Below, piece after piece: positions 1 through 8,686 of a stretch of DNA of 64,000 nt. The notes beneath the pieces were generated by a model that worked only from the letters and a program-made list of their open reading frames with translations, ran no database searches and was not told where the DNA came from. The stretch comes from Caballeronia sp. SEWSISQ10-4 2 (GTDB lineage Bacteria; Pseudomonadota; Gammaproteobacteria; Burkholderiales; Burkholderiaceae). Position 1 is the first letter of the stretch; each line of letters opens with the position of its first letter. Made by a program: the position numbers and the translations under genes. The stretch is taken from assembly GCF_030464885.1 (NCBI RefSeq), contig NZ_JALPRJ010000006.1, positions 124,001-188,000 on the forward strand, read 5' to 3'.

Positions 1-1104
1 GGGATGGCTGTAGGCGAACTCACGCATCACTGTGTCGCGACGCGGCTCGCGCACCGGATTGAGCGAGACGATTACCGGCGTCTTGAACGGCAGCGGTTGT
101 AGCTTGTTGATGAGGTAATGCACGCATAGCTGCGGTTCGCCGCCAAGTTCCCCGGCGCGGCTTTCATAGTTCCATGCCGACCACGCGCGTTGTGCCGGCA
201 ACAGCAGCGCGTCTGTGTGCAGCACCGCGCGATTCGACGCGTAGCCAATCGCGCCGAGCGTGGCCGATTCGTCGCGCGAGGGATCGGCGAGGAGCGCCAG
301 CGCCTGATCGCTGTGGCAGGCGAGCACGACGTGATCGAAGTGTTCAATTCCCCGCGTGCTTTTGACCTCAACGCCCAACGCGCTGCGTCTCACTGATTTC
401 ACGGGCGCACAAATACGGGCATCGCAGATTGCGGGCAACATCCGCCGCACGTATTCGCGCGCGCCGCCGTTGACCGTGTGCCATTGCGGCCGGTCGTTGA
501 CTTGCAGTAGCCCGTGGTTATGACAAAAGCGGATCAACGTGCCGATGGGAAACGCCATCATCTGCGATGTCGAACACGACCAGATCGCACCGATCATCGG
601 CAGCAGGTACCAGTCGCGAAACGCCGTCGAAAACTTTTCGCGTTCGAGGAAAGTGCTCACAGGCTCGGCGAGTTGGATGTCCTGGCCTGCCCGGACGAGT
701 GCGGTGGTCGCGCGGTTGAAGCGCAGGATATCGGCGAGCATGCGCAGGAACGCCGGGCGCAGCAGATTGCGACGCTGCGTGAAGACCGTGTTCAGATCGC
801 TGCCTGCCCACTCCAGCCGACGGTCCGTCAGCGATACGGAGAACGACATATCGGTTGCGGTAGTGGGGACGTCGAGTTCTTCAAAAAGCTTCACCAGGTT
901 CGGATAAGTGCGGTGATTGAAGACCAGGAAGCCCGTATCCACGCCGTGCGTGATGCCATCGAGTGTCACGTCCACCGTGTTTGTGTGACCGCCGAAGTAG
1001 CCGTTGGCCTCGAACAGCGTTACGTCGATACCCGCCTTGGCCCGCGCCAGCCGGTACGCGCACGCCAGTCCCGAAATCCCCGCTCCGATTACCGCAACTT
1101 TCAT
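1..1104 (-). CDS. FAD-dependent amine oxidoreductase, C-terminus cut by window edge
   Basis: A continuous reading frame of 368 codons starts at ATG 1104 and runs off the left edge without a stop. The N-terminus reads MKVAVIGAGISGLACAYRLA, a Rossmann FAD-binding fingerprint (GxGxxG), followed by an acidic residue in LFEANGYFGGH, the usual pattern of the flavin-containing amine oxidoreductase (NAD(P)-binding Rossmann) family. Family members oxidise amines or carotenoid/lipid-like substrates with FAD; the substrate here is unknown. The gene is divergent from a CarH/LitR-like B12 regulator, and such pairs are known from light-responsive loci in proteobacteria, often followed by DUF1365 and cyclopropane-fatty-acid-synthase-like genes. 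Those would lie beyond the edge, so this link is inference. Family assignment is confident, specific function is not. Confidence 0.88.
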   Translation of the reverse strand, partial: MKVAVIGAGISGLACAYRLARAKAGIDVTLFEANGYFGGHTNTVDVTLDGITHGVDTGFLVFNHRTYPNLVKLFEELDVPTTATDMSFSVSLTDRRLEWAGSDLNTVFTQRRNLLRPAFLRMLADILRFNRATTALVRAGQDIQLAEPVSTFLEREKFSTAFRDWYLLPMIGAIWSCSTSQMMAFPIGTLIRFCHNHGLLQVNDRPQWHTVNGGAREYVRRMLPAICDARICAPVKSVRRSALGVEVKSTRGIEHFDHVVLACHSDQALALLADPSRDESATLGAIGYASNRAVLHTDALLLPAQRAWSAWNYESRAGELGGEPQLCVHYLINKLQPLPFKTPVIVSLNPVREPRRDTVMREFAYSHP

Positions 1105-1368
1105 GACGTTGCTCCGTGTGTCTTTGTCTTTTGTGTTCCGAACGGCGCGCGGTTGCTCATGCCGTGTTCAAGGTGATTTACGCAATCCCTGTCGCGATGG
1201 ATGCAGCCAGTCGGAATTAAACGGCCATTCCTTGACTACATTTTGTCCATCAAAAACACAAAAATTCGTCTATGATAAGTAATGTAAGAATCGTTGTTAG
1301 CGTTTGTGCATATTAGAGTTTAAGCATATTTTCTTCACTGCTCGATCGATGCGTATGAGGGTTTGTCC
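1105..1368. promoter_or_regulatory. Divergent intergenic region of the regulator/oxidoreductase pair
   Basis: This 264-base gap separates two divergent start codons and is clearly more AT-rich between about 1215 and 1340 than the flanking genes. It must hold promoters for both genes. A weak plus-strand candidate is TTGTGC at 1304-1309 with TATTTT at 1327-1332 (17-base spacer). Two similar octamers, TTGTCCAT at 1243-1250 and TCGTCTAT at 1267-1274, lie 24 bases apart and could be part of a direct-repeat operator for the MerR-type protein, but the match is loose. The Shine-Dalgarno GAGG at 1357-1360 supports ATG 1369 as the regulator start. Confidence 0.4.
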
Positions 1369-2364
1369 ATGACAAATGAGTCGGGTACTAACCCGTCTTC
1401 AAGTAGCGCGACGGCCGGCGTGAGTGAAACCGGAGGCTCGGCGCTGGTGAGTCCGGACACAACGGGCATTGGTATTGGCGCGATTGCGCACGAGATCGGA
1501 CTGACCAAGGACACGTTGCGGGTCTGGGAGCGGCGTTACGGCTTCCCGCAACCGTTGCGGTCGACGGGCGGCGAACGGCTTTATCCGCAGGAACAGGTGA
1601 CCAAGCTTCGGCTGGTCAAGCGCTTGCTCGACGCTGGCCACAGGCCGAGCAAGGTCCTGCCGCAGTCAATCACGCGACTGCAACAACTGGCTGAAGATTC
1701 GGGGGTGGGACAGGACGCGCCGGACGTGGAGCTTGACCGGCTGGTGGAGTTGCTGCGAGTGGGCCGTTACGATGACTTCCGCTTCGAGCTGCTCAAACGC
1801 GCCACGCGCGAAGGGCTCGCGCGTTTCGTTTTGGACGTCGCTGCACCGCTGTCCGCACGGGTTGGCAATGCATGGGCGGCAGGCACGCTGCAGGTCTATC
1901 ACGAGCACCTGTTTAGCGAAGCGATGCAGGTCGCGCTGTGCTCGCTGATGCGTCCACTGTCCGAGGCTTTACGCGGGCGCGGCGCTCACCCGCGGGTGCT
2001 GCTCACCACGCTGCCCGGCGAGGAACATGGGCTCGGCATCCTGATGGCGGAGGCCATGTTCACGCTGGAGGATTGCGAATGCATTGCGCTCGGAACGCAG
2101 ACGCCTCAACAAGACATAGTCGATGCCGTTACGGCCCACGACGTCGAGATCGTCGCGCTGTCCTTTTCCGCTTCCATGCCCGTGCAGGCAGTGGTCAACG
2201 GACTCACGGAGTTGCGCCAGGCGCTCCCGTCGAAGGTCGCAATCTGGGTCGGCGGCAGCAGTCCCGCGTTACGGCGCAAGCTTCCTGACGGCGTGTTGAA
2301 CGTAGCAGGACTTGCACCGATTGAAGACGCTGTGGCGGAGTGGCGTCATAGCGCCATGCTATGA
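1369..2364 (+). CDS. MerR-family regulator with cobalamin-binding domain (CarH/LitR-like)
   Basis: This 331-residue protein joins an N-terminal MerR winged helix (about residues 33-100, with TKDTLRVWERRYGFP) to a C-terminal B12-binding domain. Two CarH signatures are visible: W169 followed ten residues later by E179-H180 (the Wx9EH motif that packs against adenosylcobalamin) and E218-x-H220-x-x-G (LPGEEHGLG), where the His would be the lower axial cobalt ligand. In CarH/LitR proteins this arrangement makes a light-sensitive repressor: AdoCbl-bound tetramers bind DNA in the dark and fall apart in light. The motifs argue for true photoreception rather than a B12-independent homologue, but that is inference. 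I place the start at ATG 1369, eight bases after GAGG; a TTG at 1363 is in frame but lacks spacing. Likely target: the divergent oxidoreductase and itself. Confidence 0.9.
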   Translation: MTNESGTNPSSSSATAGVSETGGSALVSPDTTGIGIGAIAHEIGLTKDTLRVWERRYGFPQPLRSTGGERLYPQEQVTKLRLVKRLLDAGHRPSKVLPQSITRLQQLAEDSGVGQDAPDVELDRLVELLRVGRYDDFRFELLKRATREGLARFVLDVAAPLSARVGNAWAAGTLQVYHEHLFSEAMQVALCSLMRPLSEALRGRGAHPRVLLTTLPGEEHGLGILMAEAMFTLEDCECIALGTQTPQQDIVDAVTAHDVEIVALSFSASMPVQAVVNGLTELRQALPSKVAIWVGGSSPALRRKLPDGVLNVAGLAPIEDAVAEWRHSAML

Positions 2365-2864
2365 TCGGCGGGCTGTTGGCTGCCGCGTGGGCTTTGCATC
2401 AAGGCTAACGCGGCGACGCCGGACGGGACATGACGTGTGGCGCGGCGCAAAACGCTTCGCGCCTTGAGTCTGTCACGCACGAAAGGCATGCTTCACGCGG
2501 GGTGCGCAGCAGTCACAAACCGCTGAGGACCGGGCAGGAAACAGGGTTTTAAGCAGCTTCAGCAAAGTATCAAAAAAGGCTTTAAACGAGCTTCATCAAA
2601 GCTCGCGCTTCGTACTTACCTCAGGCACAGGGTTCGCTCCTCACCCACGGTAAACATTGCAACGCCGCATGGCTGCTGCGATTGCAACGGGCAAAAAGTC
2701 GCAGAGGGACGCGACAGGCGCTTCTTTACCGTTTTTGCATCTGGGCGCCTGATTCCCGCGTAAAATTGAAAGATTCGCTGCTGGCGGCGCGGGTTTCCGC
2801 GCGTAGCCGGCGAAAGTTACAACAGACAGAACTGTCGCACTACGTTGCAAACCAGGGGTGGACT
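2365..2864. other. Gene-free region upstream of the ferritin-like gene
   Basis: About 500 bases without a convincing gene. It contains a small perfect hairpin CGAGCTT-CATCA-AAGCTCG at 2587-2605 and a looser stem GGCGCG/CGCGCC at 2439-2463 shortly after the regulator stop. An open frame from about 2682 runs into the ferritin-like gene but its N-terminal part is Arg-rich and does not look coding. The only clear signal is the ribosome binding site AGGGG at 2854-2858 that serves ATG 2865. TAAAAT at 2761-2766 may be a -10 box but has no well-spaced -35. Confidence 0.4.
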
Positions 2865-3737
2865 ATGAACACGATGCTTTATCCGGAACTGTATAAATCG
2901 CTGGAATCGGTTCGTTGGGACATGGAGAAGGATATTCCCTGGGACAAATTCGACTCGGCGCTGCTTACCGACGAACAAGCCAAGACCATCAAGATGAACG
3001 CGATCACCGAATGGTCCGCGTTGCCCGCCACGGAAATGTTCCTGCGTGACAACCACAACGACAGCGATTTTTCGGCATTCATCAGCGTGTGGTTCTTCGA
3101 AGAGCAGAAACATTCGCTCGTGCTAATGGAATACCTGCGCCGCTTCAAGCCTGAAATGGTGCCGACCGAAGAAGAACTCGATGCGGTCCGCTTCGAATTC
3201 GATCCGGCTCCGCCACTTGAAACGCTGATGCTGCACTTTTGCGGCGAGATCCGCCTGAACCATTGGTACAGGCGTGCGGCCGAGTGGCATACAGAGCCGG
3301 TGATCAAGCACATCTACGAAACCATCTCGCGCGACGAAGCGCGGCATGGCGGCGCGTATCTGCGCTACATGAAGAAAGCGATGACGCAAACCGGCGATAT
3401 CGCGCGTGCGGCGTTCGCGAAGATCGGTGTCCTGATGGCATCGGCGCGACGCACGGAAAAGCCACTGCATCCGACCAACTTGCATGTGAATCAGGCGCTG
3501 TTTCCGCGCGACACGATCCAGTCGCGGCTGCCGGATCCGGATTGGCTCGAACACTGGCTCGACGAGCAAATCCGCTTCGACGACAGCTGGGAGAAGAAAG
3601 TCGTCGAACGTATTCTGCATAACCTGTCCATTTTGTTCGAGCGCTCGTTTGCTACGGCGCAGGAATTGAACCGGTATCGCAAGGAAGTGGTCTTGCGCTT
3701 GCAGGCTGCGCAGGGAGCGTCGCAATTGCCGGCTTGA
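2865..3737 (+). CDS. Ferritin-like superfamily diiron protein
   Basis: The 290-residue protein carries the full set of carboxylate-bridged diiron ligands expected in a four-helix ferritin-like fold: E49 (TEWSA), E80-x-x-H83 (FEEQKH), E128 (GEIRLNHWY) and E158-x-x-H161 (DEARHGG). This pattern with two ExxH motifs matches ferritin-like oxygenases such as acyl-ACP desaturases and ribonucleotide-reductase-like proteins rather than iron-storage ferritins, so an oxygen-activating oxidase or desaturase role is possible. Substrate is unknown. The start at ATG 2865 is chosen over upstream in-frame codons because AGGGG sits seven bases before it and because homology-like sequence begins MNTMLYPELY. The gene stands alone and ends in a strong terminator. 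Confidence 0.85.
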   Translation: MNTMLYPELYKSLESVRWDMEKDIPWDKFDSALLTDEQAKTIKMNAITEWSALPATEMFLRDNHNDSDFSAFISVWFFEEQKHSLVLMEYLRRFKPEMVPTEEELDAVRFEFDPAPPLETLMLHFCGEIRLNHWYRRAAEWHTEPVIKHIYETISRDEARHGGAYLRYMKKAMTQTGDIARAAFAKIGVLMASARRTEKPLHPTNLHVNQALFPRDTIQSRLPDPDWLEHWLDEQIRFDDSWEKKVVERILHNLSILFERSFATAQELNRYRKEVVLRLQAAQGASQLPA

Positions 3738-3761
3738 TCGGGGTTCCGACTCGTTTTTTCA

Positions 3762-3802
3762 AAACAGCCCGCTGGTTTTTGACCGGCGGGCTGTTTCGTT
3801 TT
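3762..3802 (+). terminator. Rho-independent terminator of the ferritin-like gene
   Basis: A perfect 11-base stem AAACAGCCCGC (3762-3772) pairs with GCGGGCTGTTT (3786-3796) around a 13-base loop and is followed by CGTTTTTG. It lies 25 bases after the stop codon of the ferritin-like gene. Confidence 0.85.
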
Positions 3803-3909
3803 TGAAGCGCCGTTAAAGCGCTTTTGAAGCACAAATGCGTGTGAATATCGAAGCGCGCCGGCATGCGTGGCACACTACGGTCCTTCCAAATCCCTCATCG
3901 CTTACAGCC

Positions 3910-4392
3910 ATGTCCGCTTCTTTCGAACGCAAGATCATGACGCGCGACGCGCTCGCCGCTTTGCGCCCGCAATTCGCGTCGCCGGTGGTCTTCACGAACG
4001 GCGTCTTCGATATTTTGCATCGCGGGCATGTGACGTATCTCGCCGACGCAAAGGCGCTGGGTGCAACGCTGATTGTCGGTGTGAACAGCGATGCATCCGT
4101 GCGTTTGCTCGGCAAGGGCGACGATCGGCCGATCAATCGCGAAGACGACCGGATGGCGCTGCTAGCCGCGCTGGAAAGTGTGGATTGGGTAGTGAAATTC
4201 GAGGAATTCACTCCGCTCGAATTAATCGGCGAACTGCGTCCCGACGTGCTTGTGAAGGGCGGCGATTACGACATGGACAAGCTCGCGGAATCGGCGTTGG
4301 TTCGGAGTTGGGGAGGAAAGGCGCTGGCCATTCCATTCGAGCATGATCGCTCGACGACCGCGTTGCTCAAGAAGGTGCGCACGCAGGGGTAA
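3910..4392 (+). CDS. rfaE2: D-glycero-beta-D-manno-heptose 1-phosphate adenylyltransferase
   Basis: The 160-residue protein is the stand-alone adenylyltransferase half of HldE, converting heptose-1-phosphate and ATP to ADP-heptose for lipopolysaccharide inner core synthesis. The nucleotidyltransferase signature is clear: FTNGVFDILHRGHVTYL, with the HxGH motif, then VGVNSD and a C-terminal DRSTTALLKK. Betaproteobacteria commonly split HldE into separate kinase and adenylyltransferase genes, which fits the length. I use ATG 3910 (MSASFERKIMTRDAL) because the family starts near there; an in-frame ATG at 3835 lies just after the terminator and would add 25 unlikely residues. ADP-heptose is also the donor for the heptosyltransferase encoded at about 35.3-36.6 kb. 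Confidence 0.93.
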   Translation: MSASFERKIMTRDALAALRPQFASPVVFTNGVFDILHRGHVTYLADAKALGATLIVGVNSDASVRLLGKGDDRPINREDDRMALLAALESVDWVVKFEEFTPLELIGELRPDVLVKGGDYDMDKLAESALVRSWGGKALAIPFEHDRSTTALLKKVRTQG

Positions 4393-4412
4393 AAGCGTCG
4401 TCGGAAAACCGC

Positions 4413-4652
4413 TTATTGCGACAGCGGCGCCGCCTGCACCGGAGCCGTGGGTGCCGGACCGCCGACCACGGCCTGATCGGCGGCTTCTTCTGGGCCGATC
4501 GGGCGAACCCGCACGAACTCGGGATGCACTTGCCGGTCGAGATGTTGCGGTTCGCGTCCACCGGCGGCCGGCAACGGTCCAAATACCCCTTGCACGACGA
4601 CGAACATCAACAGGTTTGCCAGAAACAACAAGGCGAGCAGCCAGCGCAGCAT
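4413..4652 (-). CDS. Small membrane-anchored hypothetical protein
   Basis: A 79-residue protein with one N-terminal hydrophobic segment (MLRWLLALLFLANLLMFVVV) followed by a Pro/Ala/Gly-rich soluble tail. It starts 13 bases after the coaX stop and so probably ends the birA-coaX operon. The segment lacks a cysteine lipobox and looks like an uncleaved membrane anchor with the tail in the periplasm. No enzyme motif is visible. Burkholderiaceae genomes often carry a short unnamed frame here. The operon position and plausible start support it as a real gene, but function is unknown. Confidence 0.65.
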   Translation of the reverse strand: MLRWLLALLFLANLLMFVVVQGVFGPLPAAGGREPQHLDRQVHPEFVRVRPIGPEEAADQAVVGGPAPTAPVQAAPLSQ

Positions 4653-4665
4653 GGAAAGCGCTCCA

Positions 4666-5472
4666 TCAATCGGGTGAACGGGAAACGGCGGCTTCGCGAG
4701 CGATCAACGCAAGCCCTGCGAGCACGAGCGAATCGTGGCGAGTATGCGGCACCTTTAACGCGCCCGCCACTTCGCTGGCGCCCCCGCCGCTGAGAATCAG
4801 GCGCACGTCGTTATTCCACTGGCTGCGCAGATCGTGCCACGCCCGTTCGATCAATCCAGCCTGCGCAAGCAGGCATCCCGACGACAACGCCGTGCGTGTG
4901 TCGGTGGCGAAAATGCCGGTGGACGAGGTAATCGCGCGGCGGGCGGTATCGGGGAGAAGCGTGGGCAGTTGTGCCGTGTGGGTGCCGAGCGATTGCATCA
5001 TCAGCAGCCATCCGGGCGCGATCAGACCGCCTGTGAACGTGCCGTCGGCGAGCAGCGCTTCAAGCGTCGTCGCCGTGCCGATGGTGGCGATCAGCAGGTT
5101 TTCGCCCGGATACGCAGCGTGTGCGCCGATCAAGCCGCACCACCGGTCGCTGCCAAGCGCCGCAGGTTCCGTGTAGCGGTTCGTCACGCCGGATTGTTGC
5201 GCCTGAGCGCGCACGACCGAGCGGGGAAGGCCGGGCCAGCGTTCATCGAGCAGGGCGGCAATGCGCTCGCCCGCGCGCGGTCCCGCAACGTTCGAAATCC
5301 ATGCGCCTGCGGGGTTCGGCAGATCGGCCCAATCGGGCAAATCCGCGAGCACGGCTTGAACGTCGACGTGTTCAAACGCGCCGCCGTTCAGCGTTGCATT
5401 GGCGGCGCTCACCAGCGACCACTTGATCCGGCTATTACCCGCATCGATAAGCAAAAACGGTTGACCACTCAC
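4666..5472 (-). CDS. coaX: Type III pantothenate kinase
   Basis: The 268-residue protein phosphorylates pantothenate in the first committed step of coenzyme A synthesis. It shows the ASKHA-type phosphate-binding start [12 protein letters not shown] and the motifs [11 protein letters not shown] and [12 protein letters not shown] typical of CoaX, which is insensitive to CoA feedback. The start is GTG 5472; it overlaps the birA stop by four bases (GTGA), a sign of translational coupling. The birA-coaX pair is a classical arrangement in betaproteobacteria (the Bordetella homologue was first studied as Baf). Confidence 0.95.
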   Translation of the reverse strand: MSGQPFLLIDAGNSRIKWSLVSAANATLNGGAFEHVDVQAVLADLPDWADLPNPAGAWISNVAGPRAGERIAALLDERWPGLPRSVVRAQAQQSGVTNRYTEPAALGSDRWCGLIGAHAAYPGENLLIATIGTATTLEALLADGTFTGGLIAPGWLLMMQSLGTHTAQLPTLLPDTARRAITSSTGIFATDTRTALSSGCLLAQAGLIERAWHDLRSQWNNDVRLILSGGGASEVAGALKVPHTRHDSLVLAGLALIAREAAVSRSPD

Positions 5473-6413
5473 GGCCGCTGCTCCGCCAGACGCAGTGAGA
5501 CGTCGCCGGTGCTGGCGGTTCTCAGACCCGTCGCTGTATCGATCTGCAACTGGCCGTTATCGTCGATACCCACCGCCAGGCCGCGCGCCACCTCCACACC
5601 TTGTTCGAGCAGCACGACTTCGCGTCCCGCGTAAGCGTGCGCGGCGAGCCACTGCTGGCGAAACGGGCGGAAGCCATCGGCGGCAAAACGCGCCAAGGTG
5701 GCATCGAGCGCGTTCAGGACGGCGGCGAGGGTATCGGTGAGATTCGCTTCGGGCCATGCCCGCGACAACGACGCCGGCGTATTCCCCGGCGTTGGCAGGG
5801 CGTTGCGGCGCTGGGCTTCGTCGAGCTCCGCCGCCAGTTCCGCTGCGCCATGCAAATTGATGCCGATGCCAATCACTACGGCGCTCGCCCGCGGCGTGTT
5901 CCACGCGGTTTCGATGAGTATTCCGGCGAGCTTGCCGTCGTCGAGCAGGATGTCGTTTGGCCATTTCAGCGCCAGTCTCGCCGATGCCGTCAGCGGCAAG
6001 CTGTTTAGCGCCTCGAGCACGGCCGTGCCCACCGCGAGGCTCAGGCCCGCGAGCCCTTCGAGTGGCCGCGGCAACACGCAGGCCGTAGAAAACAGCAGCG
6101 CATTGCCCGGCTGCGCGACCCACGCGCGGCCCCGGCGGCCCCGGCCCGCCGTCTGTAAGTACGCAACACGCACGAACGGCGTGCCATCGGCGGCCTTCAG
6201 CGTCGAACGTGGGGAGAACGAGTCGGGCACAGACGCCGACGTCTTGTTGCGGGGCTGCTCCTTGAGCTGCGCCATCAGGTCGGCATTCGTGGAGCCCGTT
6301 TCATCGACGATCTCGATCGGCCAGTCGCGCACCGGCCGCGCCACCAGCGACATCAGCCGGTCGCGGTCGATCCGCCAGGCGGCGTCGAGCGGGAAAGAGT
6401 TGGATGAGTTCAT
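5469..6413 (-). CDS. birA: Biotin--[acetyl-CoA-carboxylase] ligase
   Basis: The 314-residue enzyme activates biotin to biotinyl-5'-AMP and attaches it to the biotin carboxyl carrier protein of acetyl-CoA carboxylase. Visible signatures are ETGSTNADL, the biotinyl-AMP loop [11 protein letters not shown], and [20 protein letters not shown]. There is no N-terminal helix-turn-helix, so this is a catalytic-only (group I) BirA that cannot act as a biotin repressor. I place the start at ATG 6413 (MNSSNSF); the same frame stays open far upstream but that stretch is antisense to the transporter permease. It overlaps coaX by four bases. Confidence 0.95.
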   Translation of the reverse strand: MNSSNSFPLDAAWRIDRDRLMSLVARPVRDWPIEIVDETGSTNADLMAQLKEQPRNKTSASVPDSFSPRSTLKAADGTPFVRVAYLQTAGRGRRGRAWVAQPGNALLFSTACVLPRPLEGLAGLSLAVGTAVLEALNSLPLTASARLALKWPNDILLDDGKLAGILIETAWNTPRASAVVIGIGINLHGAAELAAELDEAQRRNALPTPGNTPASLSRAWPEANLTDTLAAVLNALDATLARFAADGFRPFRQQWLAAHAYAGREVVLLEQGVEVARGLAVGIDDNGQLQIDTATGLRTASTGDVSLRLAEQRP

Positions 6414-6599
6414 ATCCGCATTGTAGCGATCTGGCGCCCGGGGGCTGTACGGCGGAAAACGCGAACGCCGGTCGTGGCGCGAGGCTTGGGCGTCGAAACC
6501 CTGGCCGGTCCGCCGATGCCCCCGCCAGTTCGAGATTCCATCACGTACCTTCGCTACAATGAGTGCTCCCTGCCACCCTACTCCGAGCGTTTTCGAGCC

Positions 6600-7733
6600 T
6601 TGAACTTCGACACTCCGCCCGGCCTGAAGGTCGAGTCCGGCCAGCAGGGCAAGGTCGTCCGGCTTTCCGGCCAATGGACGGCGCTCGCACTGGCGCGCGA
6701 TCACGCGAGCACGAAGCGCGGCGTGGTGGAGCGGCTGCGCGGCGTCGGAGAAGAAGCGATCAAGCAGTGGGATCTCCTGCCGATCGAGCGGCTCGATCAC
6801 GTCGGCGGACAGGCGCTGTGGCGCGTCTGGGGCAGGAAGCTGCCGGAGCGCGTCACGCTCTCGGACACGCAGAAGGAAATCTTTGAACGGGTCGCGTTGC
6901 TCGACGCGAATCGTGAAGAGCCAGAGCGAACGGATCGTATCGATCCCATCACGCGCCTCGGCCTGATGCTGTTCTCGTTCTTCGAGCATCTTCATGGCGG
7001 CATCTCCATGTTCGGTGTTTTCATGCTCGACCTGATCGGACTGGTGCGTCGGCCGAAGCGCATTCCGTGGACGGAAATTTCCGCGAATGTCTATAGCGCG
7101 GGCACGCAGGCGCTCGGCATCACGGCGCTCGTGGCGTTCCTCATCGGTATCGTGCTGAGTTATCTGTCCGCGCAGCAACTGCGCATGTTCGGCGCGAATC
7201 AGTACATCGTGAATATCCTGGGGTTGTCGGTGATACGGGAGCTCGGGCCGGTGCTGTCGGCCATCCTGGTCGCCGGCCGTTCCGGCTCCGCCATCACCGC
7301 GCAGATCGGCGTGATGCGCGTGACGGAAGAACTCGACGCCATGCAGGTCATGGGCATCCCGCACGGTTTGCGGATCGTGCTGCCGCGCGTGCTCGCGCTG
7401 GGCATCGCCATGCCTTTGCTGGTCATGTGGACCAACATGGTCTCGCTGCTCGGCGGCGCGCTGGCCGCGAAGCTGGTGTTGGGCATCGACCTGTCCTTTT
7501 TTGCGCGCTCGCTGCCCTCGGTCGTGCCGATCGCCAACCTGTGGATCGGGCTCGGCAAGGGTGTGGTGTTCGGCATGCTGATCGCGCTGGCCGCGTGTCA
7601 TTTCGGCTTCCGTATCAAGGCGAATTCGCAGAGCCTGGGCGAGGGGACAACAACGTCGGTGGTGTCGTCCATCACCATCGTGATCCTTGCCGACGCCGTG
7701 TTCGCCATCCTCTTCCAGTCGGTGGGGCTCTGA
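6600..7733 (+). CDS. MlaE/YrbE-family ABC transporter permease with N-terminal STAS-like domain
   Basis: A 377-residue inner-membrane permease of an MCE-type phospholipid transporter. Residues 1 to about 110 resemble a STAS-like domain. Then come a cytoplasm-facing amphipathic stretch and five to six membrane segments with the MlaE hallmark around RELGPVLSAILVAGRSGSAITAQIGVMRVTEELDA. The start is uncertain: TTG 6600 gives MNFDTPPGLKV, while the open frame reaches GTG 6474. I prefer 6600 because a likely -10 box TACAAT sits at 6555-6560, inside the longer version. It is the first gene of a four-gene cluster (permease, ATPase, MCE protein, lipoprotein) and its stop overlaps the ATPase start (TGATG). 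Confidence 0.88.
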   Translation: MNFDTPPGLKVESGQQGKVVRLSGQWTALALARDHASTKRGVVERLRGVGEEAIKQWDLLPIERLDHVGGQALWRVWGRKLPERVTLSDTQKEIFERVALLDANREEPERTDRIDPITRLGLMLFSFFEHLHGGISMFGVFMLDLIGLVRRPKRIPWTEISANVYSAGTQALGITALVAFLIGIVLSYLSAQQLRMFGANQYIVNILGLSVIRELGPVLSAILVAGRSGSAITAQIGVMRVTEELDAMQVMGIPHGLRIVLPRVLALGIAMPLLVMWTNMVSLLGGALAAKLVLGIDLSFFARSLPSVVPIANLWIGLGKGVVFGMLIALAACHFGFRIKANSQSLGEGTTTSVVSSITIVILADAVFAILFQSVGL

Positions 7734-8611
7734 TGTCGGCTACCCTTGCATCCGCCGTTCGCGACAAGCCGACACTCGTCACCGCCGAACCGGTGATCGA
7801 AGTGGTCGACGTGACCAAACGCTACGGCCGCACGGTGATTCACGAGCATCTGAACCTGGAAGTGCGGCGCGGCGAGATCCTTGCGCTGCTCGGCGGTTCG
7901 GGTTCCGGCAAGACCACGCTCGTGCGGCAGATACTCGGGCTGGAATCGCCCACGTCAGGCACGATCCGCGTGCTCGGCGACGAGTGGGCGAACATGGACG
8001 CGGAAACCGCGCGGATCCTGCGCACGCGCTCGGGCATGATGTTCCAGCAGGGCGCGCTGTTCTCGTCGCTGTCGGTGTACGACAACATTGCGCAGCCGTT
8101 TCGTGAACTCGGCAAGATTCCCGAAGACCTGATCCGGGAGTTCGTGATGCTCAAGCTCGAGATGGTCGGGCTGTCGTGCAAGAACATGAGCAAGATGCCG
8201 TCGGCGTTATCGGGCGGGATGGTCAAGCGCGTAGGTATCGCGCGGGCGATTGCGCTCGAGCCCGAGCTGCTGTTTCTCGATGAACCCACGGCGGGGCTGG
8301 ACCCGAAGGCATCGGACGAATTCGTCGATCTGATCGCCACGCTGCATCGCGCGCTCGGTCTGACCGTCGTTCTCGTCACACACGATCTCGACACCATGGT
8401 CGCGCTGTCCACGCGAGTCGCGGTGTTGGCCGACCGGCGCGTGCTGGTGGCCGCGCCGGTGGAAGAGGCGGTGGCCGTGGATCACCCGTTTATCCGCGAA
8501 TATTTTCTCGGGCGGCGCGGCAGGCGCGCGTTGCAGGCGCTGCCGCCCGAACGCCGCGCAAGGTTGCCGGCGGCGGCGCTGGAAGATGCGCCGTGTCGTC
8601 CCGCGCTTTAA
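7733..8611 (+). CDS. MlaF-type ABC transporter ATP-binding protein
   Basis: The 292-residue ATPase powers the lipid transporter. Walker A is GGSGSGKTT, the signature motif is LSGGMVKRVGIARA (the LSGGM variant typical of MlaF), Walker B is LLFLDEPTAGLDP and the switch His follows in VTHD. A C-terminal tail of about 30 residues rich in Arg and Ala extends beyond the usual domain. The ATG at 7733 shares one base with the stop of the permease, so the two are translationally coupled. The products form the MlaE2F2 core at the inner membrane. Confidence 0.94.
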   Translation: MSATLASAVRDKPTLVTAEPVIEVVDVTKRYGRTVIHEHLNLEVRRGEILALLGGSGSGKTTLVRQILGLESPTSGTIRVLGDEWANMDAETARILRTRSGMMFQQGALFSSLSVYDNIAQPFRELGKIPEDLIREFVMLKLEMVGLSCKNMSKMPSALSGGMVKRVGIARAIALEPELLFLDEPTAGLDPKASDEFVDLIATLHRALGLTVVLVTHDLDTMVALSTRVAVLADRRVLVAAPVEEAVAVDHPFIREYFLGRRGRRALQALPPERRARLPAAALEDAPCRPAL

Positions 8612-8686
8612 CCGTTCTCATGAGCATTCTCATGAACGGCGCTCACGAAAGCTCTGGCAGTACGCAGTAAAAAAAGGAACCTGCTG

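Noticed and set aside
6414..7601. Long minus-strand frame that extends birA upstream to 710 codons
   Set aside because: It is antisense to the Mla-type permease, its translation is His/Arg/Asp-rich and unlike any family, and BirA has a natural start at ATG 6413.
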